From NCBI GenBank assembly GCA_021797025.1, contig JAKAAK010000055.1, positions 1-14,634 on the forward strand: 14,634 nt of DNA, written 5' to 3'. Source of the stretch: Thermoplasmata archaeon (GTDB lineage: Archaea > Thermoplasmatota > Thermoplasmata > Thermoplasmatales > Thermoplasmataceae). This document shows positions 6,849-13,336 of the stretch, piece by piece (within the stretch, counting starts at the first letter, position 1; each line of letters opens with the position of its first letter). Under the pieces are notes generated by a model that saw only the letters and a program-made list of their open reading frames with translations, did not search any database and was not told where the DNA came from. Made by a program: the position numbers and the translations under genes.

Positions 6849-6977
6849 CTTTCAGTACAATCGCACGGACATTAAATTTTTAACAGAAATCATAACTCCG
6901 CACTTCATAATATACCTCTTCTATTGACTTATACAGATTATTTCTGTCTGCAATACCTATAAAATAAAATAACGCCA

Positions 6978-6988
6978 ATATATTTATT
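6978..6988 (+). promoter_or_regulatory. TATA-like element of ctaB
   Basis: An AT-rich element, ATATATTTATT, lies about 24 nt before the ATG at 7007. A short inverted repeat ACAGA-TTATT-TCTGT (6933-6947) lies about 30 bp further upstream and could be an operator, though its arms are only 5 bp. Confidence 0.45.
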
Positions 6989-7006
6989 TAAGATTACCAT
7001 AGGGAT

Positions 7007-7900
7007 ATGGATTCTATGCCAGGTAGGTTAGCTATTTATATTGAATATTCCAAACCGAGGGTTTGGTGGCTTCTAGTCTTTATAGGATTTGGCGGGGCAA
7101 TCCTGGCAGTTAATAAATTTTCGCTGGATAACATATTGCTCATTGTTGCGGCAGTAATATCAGTAACACTAGGTTCAATGGGAGCCGAGGGACTTACAAA
7201 TTACATAGATCTTGATATGGATTCCAAAATGGAGAGAACAAAAAAGCGCCCACTTCCCAGTGGTGCAATTACAAAAAAACAGGCTTTAATTTTCGGTTAT
7301 TCCCTTGCCATAATGTCTGTTGTGGTTTTGCTTGCGATAAGGAGACTTATTGCAGCTTTATTCATGTCGGTTGGCATCTTCGACAATGTTTTTATTTACA
7401 GTTATATGCTGAAAAAAGTATCCCCTTACAGCATTATATATGGCGGGTTTTCAGGGGCATTTCCGGTGCTCATAGGATGGTATACGGTAACATCAGCTTT
7501 TTCGTGGCTCCCCTGGGTACTTTTCTTCCTTGTAATGTTCTGGATTCCTGTTCATGTATGGAGCCTTGCATATAGATACCGGGATGATTACAAAAAGGCA
7601 AGTGTACCTATGTTTCCGGTAGTTCATTCTGACAGGGCTACTGCAATAGCTATTTCACTTTCAGCCCTATTTTTGATTGTGTTTTCACTGACACCATATT
7701 TCCTGGGACTTTACAATCTGATTTACCTTATTCCGGTGGCCGTACTTTCCGTTCCCATAGTTGTATTTTCGTACAGATTCATAAAAAATCCCAGCCGTAA
7801 AACCTCTTTCAGCCTCTTTGTATACACCGCCCCATATCTTACCTTTGTTTTTATTCTTGTCATAGTATTAAATCTGTTACGGATGTTCAATATTTTCTAA
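7007..7900 (+). CDS. ctaB: Protoheme IX farnesyltransferase (heme O synthase)
   Basis: This 297-residue membrane enzyme of the UbiA prenyltransferase family attaches a farnesyl group to protoheme, making heme O for heme-copper oxidases. SKPRVWWLLVF (15-25) is the usual start of the family. The first prenyl-diphosphate motif is NYIDLDMDSKMERT (65-78), with Asp68, Asp70 and Asp72, followed by KKRPLPSG (79-86). GGFSGAFPVLIGW (145-157) and WIPVHVWSLAYRYRDDYKKA (178-197) are further CtaB-specific blocks. Eight or nine membrane segments are visible. It is a single gene on plus with its own TATA element; ATG 7016 is an alternative start three codons in. No oxidase subunit or ctaA is nearby, so the partner genes lie elsewhere. 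Its presence implies aerobic respiration. Confidence 0.93.
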   Translation: MDSMPGRLAIYIEYSKPRVWWLLVFIGFGGAILAVNKFSLDNILLIVAAVISVTLGSMGAEGLTNYIDLDMDSKMERTKKRPLPSGAITKKQALIFGYSLAIMSVVVLLAIRRLIAALFMSVGIFDNVFIYSYMLKKVSPYSIIYGGFSGAFPVLIGWYTVTSAFSWLPWVLFFLVMFWIPVHVWSLAYRYRDDYKKASVPMFPVVHSDRATAIAISLSALFLIVFSLTPYFLGLYNLIYLIPVAVLSVPIVVFSYRFIKNPSRKTSFSLFVYTAPYLTFVFILVIVLNLLRMFNIF

Positions 7901-8023
7901 TGACTATTCCTAAATGCACTAGCAAAAAATTAATAATAAATGAATTACTTAATAGAAGGGTATAATAGGTGCCTGCAATTGTATAAAATCTATATAGTTA
8001 CGGGCTTTTAAAGAGGTAATTGA

Positions 8024-8599
8024 ATGGAACAATTAAAAGATATAGTATTCCCGGGAGATATAATAGCCAAGGAAGAAGAATATGTTTCCGGTAAGAACAC
8101 ACAGGACATTGATGGGGATGTTATATCTACAGCATTCGGGAAGGTAGCAAGGGATGACAAGTCCCTGATAATATCGGTGAATACGACAAAGCAATCCATA
8201 CCATTGAGAAAATCAGACATAGTTTATGGCAAAGTAATAAAATTACTGAACAAGGAGGCAATAGTGCTTGTTTCAGGATTTATACGGGAGGGGAAGCTGA
8301 TTCCGGCAAATACAGAAACCAGAATAAGATTACCGATCCCAAACAAAACTATGTATTCGCATATACTTACCCTGGGAGATCTTGTCAGGGCAAGAATTAT
8401 AAGTACAAGGCCAAGCTATTCAACTATATTCGAAGGAGGATTGGGCGTACTTAAAAGCAGGTGCACTGTATGTAGAAATGAACTGACCCTTGAAAATGGG
8501 AAATTAGTTTGCAAGAACTGTGGAAGGGTAGAACAGAGGAAAATTGCTCCAGATTATGGCAATATAAATATATTAGGTGATAATCATGAAAGAAGCTGA
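8024..8599 (+). CDS. csl4: Exosome RNA-binding cap subunit Csl4
   Basis: This 191-residue protein is the Csl4 subunit that caps the archaeal exosome and, in studied archaea, links it to DnaG. It begins with the N-terminal Csl4 domain (VFPGDIIAKEEEY, 8-20), continues with an S1 RNA-binding domain (about 62-130, YGKVIKLLNKEAIVLV), and ends with a zinc ribbon whose ligands are Cys147, Cys150, Cys163 and Cys166 (CTVC and CKNC). The tail RKIAPDYGNI is typical of the family. A ribosome binding site (GAGGT, 8013-8017) lies 6 nt before the ATG, and a TATA-like TGTATAAA near 7980 would leave a short leader. It heads a three-gene operon with a 52-residue protein, overlapping by 14 nt, and an Sm-like protein. 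The rRNA-processing partners Rrp4, Rrp41 and Rrp42 are not in this window. Confidence 0.93.
   Translation: MEQLKDIVFPGDIIAKEEEYVSGKNTQDIDGDVISTAFGKVARDDKSLIISVNTTKQSIPLRKSDIVYGKVIKLLNKEAIVLVSGFIREGKLIPANTETRIRLPIPNKTMYSHILTLGDLVRARIISTRPSYSTIFEGGLGVLKSRCTVCRNELTLENGKLVCKNCGRVEQRKIAPDYGNINILGDNHERS
8575..8580 (+). promoter_or_regulatory. Ribosome binding site of the 52-residue microprotein
   Basis: AGGTGA, fully complementary to the archaeal 16S 3' tail, lies inside the end of csl4 and 5 nt before the ATG at 8586. Motif and spacing are the same as before the Sm-like gene, which supports translation of the small frame between them. Confidence 0.7.
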
Positions 8600-8744
8600 T
8601 AAAATAAAAGATGTTCAGGAGCTGAATAAAGAAGTTAAGGACATGAGAAAGGAAATTGATAGCATGAAGGAGCTTCTGGGCGGTTTAATCAAGGTCATGA
8701 TGGAGCATGACGATCAGTTTAATGGAGAAGATGAATATAATTAG
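8586..8744 (+). CDS. 52-residue coiled-coil microprotein, unknown
   Basis: This small frame begins inside csl4 (14-nt overlap, frame shifted) and ends one base before the ribosome binding site core of the next gene. It encodes 52 residues, about half of them charged. Residues 8-31 (KDVQELNKEVKDMRKEIDSM and onward) have hydrophobic residues at coiled-coil spacing, ending in a short hydrophobic LLGGLIKVMM (30-39) and an acidic tail DDQFNGEDEYN. There is no cysteine and no signal. AGGTGA lies 5 nt before the ATG. Position, spacing and lack of gaps argue for a real gene. Its function is unknown; a small adaptor that oligomerises or binds Csl4, DnaG or SmAP is possible but is inference from context only. 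Confidence 0.75.
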   Translation: MKEADKIKDVQELNKEVKDMRKEIDSMKELLGGLIKVMMEHDDQFNGEDEYN

Positions 8745-8748
8745 GTGA
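8743..8748 (+). promoter_or_regulatory. Ribosome binding site that sets the SmAP start
   Basis: AGGTGA overlaps the stop codon of the microprotein and lies 5 nt before ATG 8754. The GTG at 8745 lies inside this site, so it is not the start codon. Confidence 0.7.
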
Positions 8749-8753
8749 ATAAA

Positions 8754-8969
8754 ATGGCTACATTACCAATGAAAATGCTTGAAGAGAATTTGAACAAGAA
8801 AGTTACGCTATTATTAAAGGATAACAGGTCCCTCGAGGGAACACTCGCCGGATATGACGAATATATGAATATGACACTTGACGATGCAGAGGAGAGTGGA
8901 GAAGTCCAGAGAAAAATAGGAAAAGTCATAATTCGTGGAAGCAACGTTGTAAGAATTACAACAAAATAA
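8754..8969 (+). CDS. Sm-like archaeal protein (SmAP/Lsm)
   Basis: This 71-residue protein has the complete Sm fold: a short N-terminal helix (MKMLEENLNKKV), Sm1 motif with GTLAGYDEYMNMTLDDAEE (29-47), and Sm2 with KVIIRGSNVVRI (57-68). Such proteins form six- or seven-membered rings that bind U-rich RNA, related to Hfq and eukaryotic Sm/Lsm rings. The start at ATG 8754 is chosen because the site AGGTGA lies 5 nt upstream. It is the last gene of the csl4 operon, joined to a 52-residue microprotein upstream. In many archaea an Lsm gene sits beside ribosomal protein L37e; no L37e follows here. The 136-bp gap after it (8970-9105) holds only AT-rich sequence and the arcS promoter. Confidence 0.94.
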   Translation: MATLPMKMLEENLNKKVTLLLKDNRSLEGTLAGYDEYMNMTLDDAEESGEVQRKIGKVIIRGSNVVRITTK

Positions 8970-9105
8970 TTTTAAATAAAATATATACATTTTAATTTTT
9001 CCAGCTAATTCACTATAATCCCGGATTATTTATGACAGGACAGGTAGAATGTATTTATGAATTAAACCGTGGTAAGGATAATATAATATTCTTTAATAGG
9101 GTCAT

Positions 9106-10680
9106 ATGCCTGAAAAGATAAAAGATAAGCAGTATGTAATGGGCTTCTCATGGGCAGGTTATAGAAACGGCAGAAAGTTTCCACTCCTGATAAATACTTT
9201 TTCAGATGATTATATAAACAAGGATGATAGCATAGAAATCCTCGGTGAAGATTTTAAAAAGAAGATATACTACCCATCTTTTTTGAATGGTGAAAAGGTT
9301 ATAGAGGGAAAGGATTTTTTAATAATATTCAACGGTCTTGAACTGATTCAACGTCCAGGCAAACTGGTGAATTTTCTGGTAGAATTGAGAAAAAAATATG
9401 GTTATACAAAATTATTCTATCTCCAGGGCATCTCTGACCCATACATTATGCCGGTTCTGGCCTATCTCGGAGTTAATATATTTGATGACCTCTACATCAG
9501 GAGGGAAAGCATGGACGGGATAAAATACACTGTTGCCGGGAAATCAAGGGTTGACTACAATCCCCTGGAAGAAAACATCAAGTTTGCTGAATCCATGCTT
9601 GAATCAATATTCGATTCTATACGTGATAATACATTGAGGGAAATAGCTGAAAAAATATGCATATCGGGCAAGGCTCTTGAAATGCTGAGAATCGCCGATA
9701 CCGGATATTACATTGAATTTGCAGCAGCATTTCCTTCCAGGACACCATACATACAGGCAAACTCCCTCGAATCCCTGAATCGACCCGACATTGCTGAATA
9801 CAGGGAAAAAATCCGGATGTATCAAAAGCCAGACCATAGAAATATTGCACTGCTTCTTCCCTGTTCTGCAAAAAAACCCTATTCAGAATCAAAAACGCAC
9901 AAAAAAATCCTGGGTGCAATAGGGCAGTACAGAAAATATATACATGAATTGATAGTAACATCCCCGGTAGGCCTTGTCCCCCGAGAACTTGAAAACGGCT
10001 ACCCTGCCAGATTTTATGATATTCCAGTCATAGGCACATGGTATGAGGATGAAAAGCTCATGATGAAAAACCTGATAAAAGATTATTTATCAAAAAATCA
10101 TTACACTGATGTAATAGCATATATTCCGGAGGACCTGGATTTCATCAGGGAATCTATACCTTCGGATTCAATTGTGATCGAGGGCCGGGTAACTGATGAT
10201 AAAAATTTATCCATTTTAGCAGGGGCACTCAGGGAAAGGATAAACCAGGAAAGTGAATACGGGAAAAAAATGGATGATTATAAAGCATTACTCAAATTCC
10301 AGTTCGGATCATGGATTTTGACTTACCTTGATGACATTAAGCTTATCAATAGCTTCCATCAGGACATGCTGGTGAAAGGCAAGAATATATTATTTGTTTA
10401 CAATGAATCAATCGGCCGTTTTTCTATAACACCCGCATCGGGGAAATTCTTCCTTGAAAATAATAAATTCAATGTTTCCATAGACAATTTCACTCCAACT
10501 GCTACGGTATATGCAATGGGGATACTCAACGCAACGCCTGATATCCACGCATTTGATGAGGTGATAATGACCTTCAATAACGAATTGCGTGGCACCGGGA
10601 CTGCACTGATACCTTCCAAGGCAATGATTGACATGGATTCCGGTGCGGCAATCAAGGTTCGTGCCGGATTGAAAAAGTAA
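9106..10680 (+). CDS. arcS: Archaeosine synthase ArcS (TgtA2), preQ0-tRNA modifying
   Basis: This 524-residue protein acts on preQ0 at position 15 of tRNA during archaeosine synthesis. Archaeal ArcS adds lysine to preQ0 in tRNA, and a radical SAM partner (RaSEA) completes the reaction. The ArcS-specific motif PC-x3-KPY-x2-S-x2-H is complete at 252-265, with Cys253, Lys257 and His265. The N-terminal part is a tRNA-guanine transglycosylase-like region without its active-site motifs. The C-terminal 75-80 residues (after about 445) form a PUA domain ending in FNNELRGTGTALIPSKAM, the RNA-binding module. A TATA-like element at about 9078-9085 fits a leaderless start. Neither the transglycosylase TgtA nor RaSEA is nearby. 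ArcS proteins are often a little longer, so the N-terminal domain may be reduced. Confidence 0.88.
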   Translation: MPEKIKDKQYVMGFSWAGYRNGRKFPLLINTFSDDYINKDDSIEILGEDFKKKIYYPSFLNGEKVIEGKDFLIIFNGLELIQRPGKLVNFLVELRKKYGYTKLFYLQGISDPYIMPVLAYLGVNIFDDLYIRRESMDGIKYTVAGKSRVDYNPLEENIKFAESMLESIFDSIRDNTLREIAEKICISGKALEMLRIADTGYYIEFAAAFPSRTPYIQANSLESLNRPDIAEYREKIRMYQKPDHRNIALLLPCSAKKPYSESKTHKKILGAIGQYRKYIHELIVTSPVGLVPRELENGYPARFYDIPVIGTWYEDEKLMMKNLIKDYLSKNHYTDVIAYIPEDLDFIRESIPSDSIVIEGRVTDDKNLSILAGALRERINQESEYGKKMDDYKALLKFQFGSWILTYLDDIKLINSFHQDMLVKGKNILFVYNESIGRFSITPASGKFFLENNKFNVSIDNFTPTATVYAMGILNATPDIHAFDEVIMTFNNELRGTGTALIPSKAMIDMDSGAAIKVRAGLKK

Positions 10681-10735
10681 CCTGATTTATAAATGGCATT
10701 CTAAATAATTATTAACATTATCCCGATTACCAGCA

Positions 10736-11986
10736 ATGAGCATTCTTATTAAAAATGGAACTATCATCACCGAGAATGACAGCAGGGAAATACTGCATGC
10801 AAACATACTGGTTGACGGTAATAAAATAGTTTACATAGGTAAGGAAGAGCCAGAACATGACAGTGAAATAAACGCAGACGGAAAATTCATAATTCCCGGA
10901 TTCATAAATACCCATGCACACATTGGCATGAGTGGCTTCAGGGGCCTTCTGGACGATATTGTACTTTCTGAATTCCTGGACAAAACATCAAAACTTGATG
11001 CAGATCGAACAGAGGAGGGAATATATAACTCGAGCCTTCTGGGCATTAAAGAAATGCTCAACTCTGGAATAACGTCCCTGGTTGATCTTTATTATTCGGA
11101 AGATGTGATTGAAAGAGCTGTTGAAAAAACCGGGATACGTGGGTTTCTGGCCTGGGCAACACTGGATCAGGAATACACAACACAGAAGGGAGACCCCGTT
11201 AAAAATGCAGAGAATTTTATAAGGAAAACCCATCCGGATACGGTCACACCGCTGGCAGGAATACAGGGAATTTATGTATCCTCTGATGAGAATTATTACC
11301 GTGTAAGGGATCTTTCAGAAAAGTATAATGTTATGGTGCATACGCATCTATCTGAGACCAGAAAGGAGGTTTATGACTTCGTGAAATCCCATAATGAAAG
11401 GCCAGTGGAACATCTTGCATCAATTGGTTTCCTTTCAGATAAGTTGCTGGCAGCACACTGCGTGTGGATCACATTGAATGAAATCAAACTTCTAGCAAGA
11501 AGCGGCACTGCCGTATCATGGAATGCAATAAGCAATGCCAAGCTTGCGTCCGGAGGAATAGCACCAATTCCAGAATTATTGTCTAATAATGTAAATGTCT
11601 CACTGGGGACAGATAGTTCTGGAAGCAATAATTCCCTCAACATGTTCGAGGAAATGAAATATTCAGCCATCTCAATAAACAATGATCGGTGGTCCGCTGA
11701 CACTGTAAAATCCCAGCAGATACTGGACATGGCAACACGAAATGCGGGAATCGCCCTGAAGGCACCAATCGGGGTAATAAAGGAAGGTTATCTTGCAGAC
11801 CTGGTAATAATAAATCCCAATAAATACAGTACAATTCCGTCCAGCGAGAAAAACATTGTGAACAATTTAGTATTCTCTTCAAGCTCAGAAAATGTAGAAT
11901 ATGTAATGGTTAACGGGAAAATAGTACTCAATAAAAATAATGGCACCGGGGATGAAATGGATTATTCTAAACTAAACTATTTATAA
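10736..11986 (+). CDS. mtaD: 5'-methylthioadenosine/S-adenosylhomocysteine deaminase
   Basis: This 416-residue cytosolic amidohydrolase should deaminate methylthioadenosine, S-adenosylhomocysteine or 5'-deoxyadenosine, as MtaD of Thermotoga and DadD of Methanocaldococcus do. Metal and catalytic residues are in place: NTHAH (His60, His62), HTHLSE (His204, Glu207), AAHCVW (His241), and GTDSSGSNNSLNMFEEM (Asp293). The N-terminal strand MSILIKNGTII and the C-terminal GVIKEGYLADLVII are the composite beta-sandwich of the superfamily. At 260-267 it reads VSWNAISN where relatives usually have a His-Asn-Pro or His-Cys-Pro block, so Trp262 and Ala264 are unusual. With mtnA at 261 it suggests an inosine-type salvage of methylthioadenosine. 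The downstream DUF6159 gene uses its stop-codon region as promoter. Confidence 0.85.
   Translation: MSILIKNGTIITENDSREILHANILVDGNKIVYIGKEEPEHDSEINADGKFIIPGFINTHAHIGMSGFRGLLDDIVLSEFLDKTSKLDADRTEEGIYNSSLLGIKEMLNSGITSLVDLYYSEDVIERAVEKTGIRGFLAWATLDQEYTTQKGDPVKNAENFIRKTHPDTVTPLAGIQGIYVSSDENYYRVRDLSEKYNVMVHTHLSETRKEVYDFVKSHNERPVEHLASIGFLSDKLLAAHCVWITLNEIKLLARSGTAVSWNAISNAKLASGGIAPIPELLSNNVNVSLGTDSSGSNNSLNMFEEMKYSAISINNDRWSADTVKSQQILDMATRNAGIALKAPIGVIKEGYLADLVIINPNKYSTIPSSEKNIVNNLVFSSSSENVEYVMVNGKIVLNKNNGTGDEMDYSKLNYL
11979..11986 (+). promoter_or_regulatory. TATA box of the DUF6159 gene, overlapping a stop codon
   Basis: ATTTATAA includes the TAA stop of the deaminase gene and is centred about 24 nt before the ATG at 12006. 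The gap of 19 bp looks like an operon joint, but this box suggests the membrane protein also has its own leaderless transcript. Confidence 0.5.
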
Positions 11987-12005
11987 ACAGAATAAATAGT
12001 CCCGC

Positions 12006-12869
12006 ATGTTCGAATCCATGAGAAGCGGCTGGCGGCTTGCCAAGCAGGTAAGAAAGAGTATTTCTGGGAACAGAAAACTCTATTTTTATCCCATAATATC
12101 AGGAATTGTCAGCGTAATAATATTTACCCTGACATTTTTCATCCTTATTCTTGAAATTCCAGTATCAGGTTATTCTTATTATTATTACATAATCGGACTT
12201 TTCATAGCATATGTACTTGTATACTTTTTTGCAACATTAATTATTATGGCAATGATGATCTCTTACAGGTCTCTAAAAACAGATAATCCCGCATCCATGA
12301 GAGAAGCATTTTCATCATCGAAGAAATATGCAGGAAAGGCATTTCAGTGGGCCATACTTTATAGTATAGTTCTGATGATCCTCCGCGCAATAGAATCCAG
12401 AGTGCGTGGCATAGGTGGTTTAATTATAGCGTCAATCGGTTCATTTGCCATAACTGTTGCAACATTTTTCGTTGTACCGGTCATACTGGACTATAATACC
12501 GGACCTATCAGCGCAATTAAAATGAGTGTTAATACCATAAAATCACACTTCGGGAACACATTTGGCGGAGTTATATACATCGACCTCTACACATTAATCT
12601 TCACTGGAGGGGGATTTCTGCTCCTGATAATTTCTGCAATACTCTTCGGCGCCGGCATACCGCTTATCCTTGTTGCAATACCTGTAGTAATTGCAGTAAT
12701 AATGATAATTCTTGGACTCATTCTCAACTTCACTTACACGAATATATTCAAACTTATCTTATTTGATTATGTCAACGGGAAAGGTTTGCCTGCCGGGATA
12801 GATGAGAATCTGATAAATTCATCAATCAGGCGCAAGGGTGGAAATTTCATGGGCAATGGTCCATTATAA
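12006..12869 (+). CDS. DUF6159 family integral membrane protein, unknown
   Basis: This 287-residue protein resembles DUF6159, an archaeal and bacterial family with no known function. A cytoplasmic N-terminus MRSGWRLAKQVRKSISGNRKL (5-25) is followed by about six membrane segments, near residues 28-49, 60-84, 113-128, 138-160, 190-212 and 217-241. A loop with SMREAFSSSKKYAGKAFQW (98-115) and one with GPISAIKMSVNTIKSHFG (166-183) are the most family-like parts. The basic C-terminus is cytoplasmic. No catalytic motif or signal peptide is seen. It follows the deaminase by 19 bp and precedes aIF5A by 77 bp on the same strand, but strong promoters flank it. No function can be inferred from neighbours. 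The family name is from memory of the pattern. Confidence 0.72.
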   Translation: MFESMRSGWRLAKQVRKSISGNRKLYFYPIISGIVSVIIFTLTFFILILEIPVSGYSYYYYIIGLFIAYVLVYFFATLIIMAMMISYRSLKTDNPASMREAFSSSKKYAGKAFQWAILYSIVLMILRAIESRVRGIGGLIIASIGSFAITVATFFVVPVILDYNTGPISAIKMSVNTIKSHFGNTFGGVIYIDLYTLIFTGGGFLLLIISAILFGAGIPLILVAIPVVIAVIMIILGLILNFTYTNIFKLILFDYVNGKGLPAGIDENLINSSIRRKGGNFMGNGPL

Positions 12870-12900
12870 CCTTTTTTATTTGTCCTAAATATTGTTTCAG

Positions 12901-12917
12901 ATATAAAAATATATAAA
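12901..12917 (+). promoter_or_regulatory. Promoter of the aIF5A-agmatinase operon
   Basis: Two overlapping TATA candidates, ATATAAAA (12901-12908) and TATATAAA (12910-12917), precede aIF5A. The first would leave a leader of about 17 nt that contains AGAGGA (12935-12940), a ribosome binding site 6 nt before the ATG. This gene therefore seems to use a led mRNA, unlike most single genes here. Confidence 0.55.
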
Positions 12918-12946
12918 GGCTTAAAATATTAACCAGAGGATTAGTT

Positions 12947-13336
12947 ATGAGCTGGACAGAAGCCGAAGTTAGAGAATTAAAGGTAGGAAGATACATGTTA
13001 ATCGATGATTCACCATGCAAGATAGTTGATATTACAATGTCAAAGCCAGGTAAGCACGGTGAAGCTAAAGGGCGAATTGTCGCTATTGGCGTATTTGACA
13101 GCCAGAAACACAGTGTGGTTTATCCCGTAAAGCATAAGGTAAAGGTACCTATCATTGTGAAGAAGAATGCACAGATACTGTCAATTGCAAACAATGAGGC
13201 ACAATTGATGGATTCGGAAAGTTTCGAGACTTTCATACTGCCTATAGAGCCAGAGGATCAGGACAGATTAAAAGCCGGGATGGAGGTGCCGTATTGGGAA
13301 GCTATGGGAAAAAGGAAGATAATGCTGCAGAATTAA
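12947..13336 (+). CDS. eif5A: Translation factor aIF5A, hypusine-bearing
   Basis: This 129-residue factor binds the ribosome and helps peptide-bond formation at difficult sequences. The N-terminal SH3-like domain (about 1-68) carries the hypusine loop [10 protein letters not shown], with Lys36 as the modified residue in PGKHG. The C-terminal OB domain runs from about 70 to 129. Length is normal for archaea (about 130). A ribosome binding site AGAGGA lies 6 nt upstream. Its modifier, deoxyhypusine synthase, is in the window at 4227-5165 but is not part of this operon. The TAA stop shares its last A with the ATG of the agmatinase gene (TAATG), so the two are translated together. This pairing hints that the agmatinase serves aIF5A modification. 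Confidence 0.96.
   Translation: MSWTEAEVRELKVGRYMLIDDSPCKIVDITMSKPGKHGEAKGRIVAIGVFDSQKHSVVYPVKHKVKVPIIVKKNAQILSIANNEAQLMDSESFETFILPIEPEDQDRLKAGMEVPYWEAMGKRKIMLQN

Noticed and set aside
8745..8753. GTG start for the Sm-like gene at 8745
   Set aside because: The GTG is part of the AGGTGA ribosome binding site; ATG 8754 has the proper 5-nt spacing.
8970..9105. Possible C/D box RNA or ribosomal protein L37e after the Sm-like gene
   Set aside because: No RTGATGA and CTGA box pair and no zinc-ribbon frame is present; the stretch holds only AT-rich sequence and the arcS promoter.
9617..9961. Antisense frame of 114 codons within arcS on minus
   Set aside because: It has a cysteine- and phenylalanine-rich, low-sense translation with no family features and lies opposite a clear ArcS gene; it is a shadow frame.
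13294..13335. Longer agmatinase starting at ATG 13294
   Set aside because: The added 14 residues are aIF5A codons read in another frame; the TAATG start at 13336 gives a normal N-terminus.
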